A DNA stretch of 64,000 bases from Taenia hydatigena (taxonomy: Eukaryota; Platyhelminthes; Cestoda; Cyclophyllidea; Taeniidae), in contig JADWOT020001916.1 in the NCBI GenBank assembly GCA_036345935.2, positions 340,071-404,070 of the forward strand, given 5' to 3'. The stretch's first letter is position 1. Each line of letters opens with the position of its first letter. Of this stretch, positions 61,301 to 64,000 are shown one piece after another. The position numbers and the translations under genes were made by a program. The notes under the pieces are model-generated. The model searched no databases. It was not told where the DNA came from and worked only from the letters and a program-made list of their open reading frames with translations.

Positions 61301-64000
61301 CACATTCAATCACTTCCACAAATCAATCTATGACAAACGGAATCAGAATGGTGTTTTTTGCTGCGGTTGTCAATGACAGTTCTCTTGGTAAATTATTCCA
61401 TTGAAGGCCTATTTCTATTGTAAAGCGCTTGTAATGGCAGTGGATATTGAGAGATCACAGTTATATCACTGCCGTCTACTTTATCCCCCTAAATCTCGCT
61501 TTGATCGCGATTACTATTCTCTCTTCCTACCACCCAGTTTCCACTTCATTATAAACTACGAAAGGAAGTAGAGGATCCACAGAGGGAGGAAAGTGACTAA
61601 CTGTGTTGAACGAACGACCAAATATGATTTCACTTTGCCTAGAAGAAATCTATTGACTTGGTTGACAGGAAGAACAAACTTAAAGCAGAGGATGAGATGA
61701 ATGTGCCTTTGAATCCACATGCCCTCAAGCGTCCTCGCTATCAAGTAGGTAGCGGATAGTTCACGTAAAGCTGCACTTCTCTACCTTACTTTCACTGAAT
61801 TAATGCAACGATAACGGATACCCTCGCCTTTTTGTTCCTCTGTCTTTCGTGAAAGTACGCCGTACGGTGGAGTCATTCCACTCAAAGAACAAAGACGCTG
61901 GAATTGGCTTAAAGTGAACTGCGTAATCCAATTTCTGAAGTGCCTCATCACGCTTATTCTCCCTTTGCAAATATCTCCTCCAGATTATGCATAAATAGTT
62001 GTGAGAACAAAGCACATTCAAAGACCCCTTCCAAATAGTATACGCCTTCAAGTAATCATTAAAACAGTTGCAAATTTTCCCCAACGAGGACAAGACGCAG
62101 CTGTGGAGAAGGGTTTTGCCTTAGTTAGTTTTACGACAGGACTGTCTGACCGGTGCTTACCCCCAACACAGTCGGCAACTGGGGCATGGAGAAATGAAAG
62201 TAACTGACAACTTTCATCGGACTGATTGATTAGTCGTGACCCAAATGTGTACGTGTAGGGAATCCCCCAACCTCGTATCGCGTAATACCGTACAATTTGC
62301 ACTATGAGTATTTCTCCAATCCCTTTTTACAGCCTCATTCTCTAGGTGCGTTAGCGCATTAGGCGGTTCAAATGCTTCAATGTTGTGTAAACGAATCACG
62401 ATGAGAAGTTTAGGGATGGGCCCGATCCAGAAGACGGTTCACTCAGGAAACCAATTTGGGATAAATTAAAAAGCTCTTGCTGATGGTGTATATTAACTAC
62501 TGCTGCTTTTGCTCAACCACCTGTGGCGCTTGAACGCGGATCTGGTCGTTGTCGTTGCTGTTGGTGGAGCCATGCCTCACTAGATGAGTGAATATTTCCT
62601 TACCACCAAAGGCGGGAACGCGAGATCATGCGCGTTGGAAAATTTGCCTGTTTTGAAAGCGTTTGTCTTGCGACGCATTTCTCTACCTTGCATAGACTGC
62701 AATAGCTTCACTTCTTAAATGCGCGCTAATTGACTTCTATGGTGTGTGCGTGTGTTCATTGCCTTATGCGAGAGTGTGAGCAGGCGTGTTGGTGGGTGGG
62801 GTGCTACTCGTTAACGTGGCGCTTAATGATCGCAGCGGAGGTGTCGATGGCTATTTTCGAGTATTTATTGACACATCGTGTGACGATAGTCCCTAATATA
62901 TAGTTCGATTGGCTAGTGTAAGCGGTCACACTGCTTGTGAAGTCCTGTAGGTGAAGGGTGGATCAGTATGCAGCACTTTCATCGTCTGACAGGTGGATCT
63001 TCTTCTTTGCTACCTTCCTTCTTTGCATCGCTTACGAGTAGTTGTACAACGATGTAAAAGTTGTTTTGGCAATAGTAAGGAGAAGATTTGTGTCCCTTCC
63101 TTCCTCAGAATTACTTCTAGGAACGTGCTAACGACTAGTCAATGACCGCGTTTTCAATACGTCTTTTTATAAAATAACACCGGCATCTTGTTGAATATGT
63201 GACAGAGTGCATTTATTCACGAAACGAATGTAGATGGATACCTCCTTCCCTTTCTTTTTCTTCCTCGATCTCTTTATGCGGCCTCGGTCCGTCTGTGACC
63301 CTCATGCTACCCTAGCCAATATCTGATCAAATATCCACTTAAGGGTGAAACTCCTACTGAGCATTGATTCAGTAGCAACAGCATTTCGCCTCCAAAACAT
63401 TGCAACAGAAGAGACTATCGGCAGGTACACATTGCATAGAATCATAAAGATGCGACGGCAATCGCCTTCCTCCTCCTCCTCCTGAGTCATTTTTAGTAAC
63501 ACACTAATAAGACATGTACACCACTAGTCGCTATTGATGGGACTGTGTTGTTTGGAATACACGCTGTTCGTAAACTAAAGCTTTACCTTTCTGTGGTGGA
63601 GGTTATGCTGATAATAGTTTCAGCAGACATGCATGCATGTTTGTATATATACGTTCTCATCTCACTCATCTTGGAGGCAGAGAACAAAATAACACATAAT
63701 AGGAAGCAATGCTTCTCCAACGAGGTGGGAGTTGGAGCTCACGTGCTAACGCAGTGGGTTGAGGAGGTAACATTACGGCACTTATTCTAATAGAGAAGGT
63801 ATGGGATATCGCAGACCTTAGCCACGTTACGTCTGCAAGAATATCTTTAAAGGCAGTTTTACAAATCCATCCACATGCAATGTTTCTCAGTTAGCGAGCT
63901 CTGCACGGTCAGTTGCAACTTATTGTTTCGACTCTTAGGCTCAATAAGGATGTACACACCACCTTTGTCCTTATCCCTACATACAGACCTTTGCTTTTAC
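55354..64000. other. Long stretch without recognised genes
   Basis: I see no homologue, splice-framed exon, tRNA or structured repeat that I can defend. The longer frames (58587-58895 plus; 59409-59660 plus; 62093-61800 minus; 63502-63302 minus) lack recognisable motifs. The last two are the most protein-like: the first has a charged ENKRDEALQKLDYAV helix and the second has an acidic run, TQEEEEEGD, produced by a CCT triplet run near 63467-63482. This part also shows no duplicated blocks that I could find. Confidence 0.45.

Noticed and set aside
61800..62093. 97-codon minus-strand frame with a TPR-like helix (KRDEALQKLDYAV)
   Set aside because: Only one helix resembles a TPR; there is no repeat partner, no splice support and no recognisable remainder.
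63460..63485. CCT triplet run as a microsatellite feature
   Set aside because: Only five or six units, too short to annotate separately.
1..64000. tRNA genes or flatworm spliced-leader RNA gene
   Set aside because: I looked for tRNA box B words and spliced-leader-like sequence and saw none with the required surrounding structure; a covariance-model scan would be decisive.

Overview
This window reads as nuclear DNA of an invertebrate animal. The few convincing coding pieces are split by short GT-AG introns, coding density is very low, and most of the sequence is old duplicated DNA. The recognised proteins are animal families: an NK-class homeobox protein and a ryanodine receptor C-terminal exon. 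A parasitic flatworm (cestode or trematode-like) seems most likely from the divergent homeodomain and the style of the genes, but this is inference and I could not run a search. Most open frames of 60-130 codons look like chance, and I left them out.

The best gene is a complete three-exon NK2-type homeobox gene on the minus strand (41112 down to 39377, 437 codons). It has a TATA box and a CCAAT box upstream and a polyadenylation signal downstream. A second, diverged and N-terminally incomplete paralogue lies on the same strand at 22098-21690. It shares the intron inside the homeodomain, which is 117 bases in both copies. At 43660-43829 a single exon of a ryanodine receptor stands alone, with two of its four zinc ligands changed. 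At 52129-53022 an unrecognised, F-box-like frame is interrupted by one in-frame TAA. Weaker exon candidates are at 19-138, 4789-4944, 20413-20568 and 55211-55353.

The rest is a nested set of segmental duplications. IR-1 is an inverted pair (5100-6487 with 22115-23515). IR-2 is a much larger inverted pair (10588-20340 with 44220-50868) that brackets both homeobox loci and the ryanodine receptor relic. Between the IR-2 arms lies a 6-7 kb direct duplication (25375-32480 with 33035-39215) ending just downstream of the intact homeobox gene. Smaller tandem duplications sit at 8031-11100, 12553-17459, 28000-32853 and 53700-55090. The arms differ by multi-kilobase gains or losses, and one 341-base stretch is identical between copies that are otherwise about 15% diverged.

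From 55.4 kb to the end I see no recognisable gene. I found no tRNA, rRNA, CRISPR array, prokaryotic operon or intact transposase. Repeat boundaries were found by eye and are good to tens of bases; splice sites of the homeobox gene are exact.
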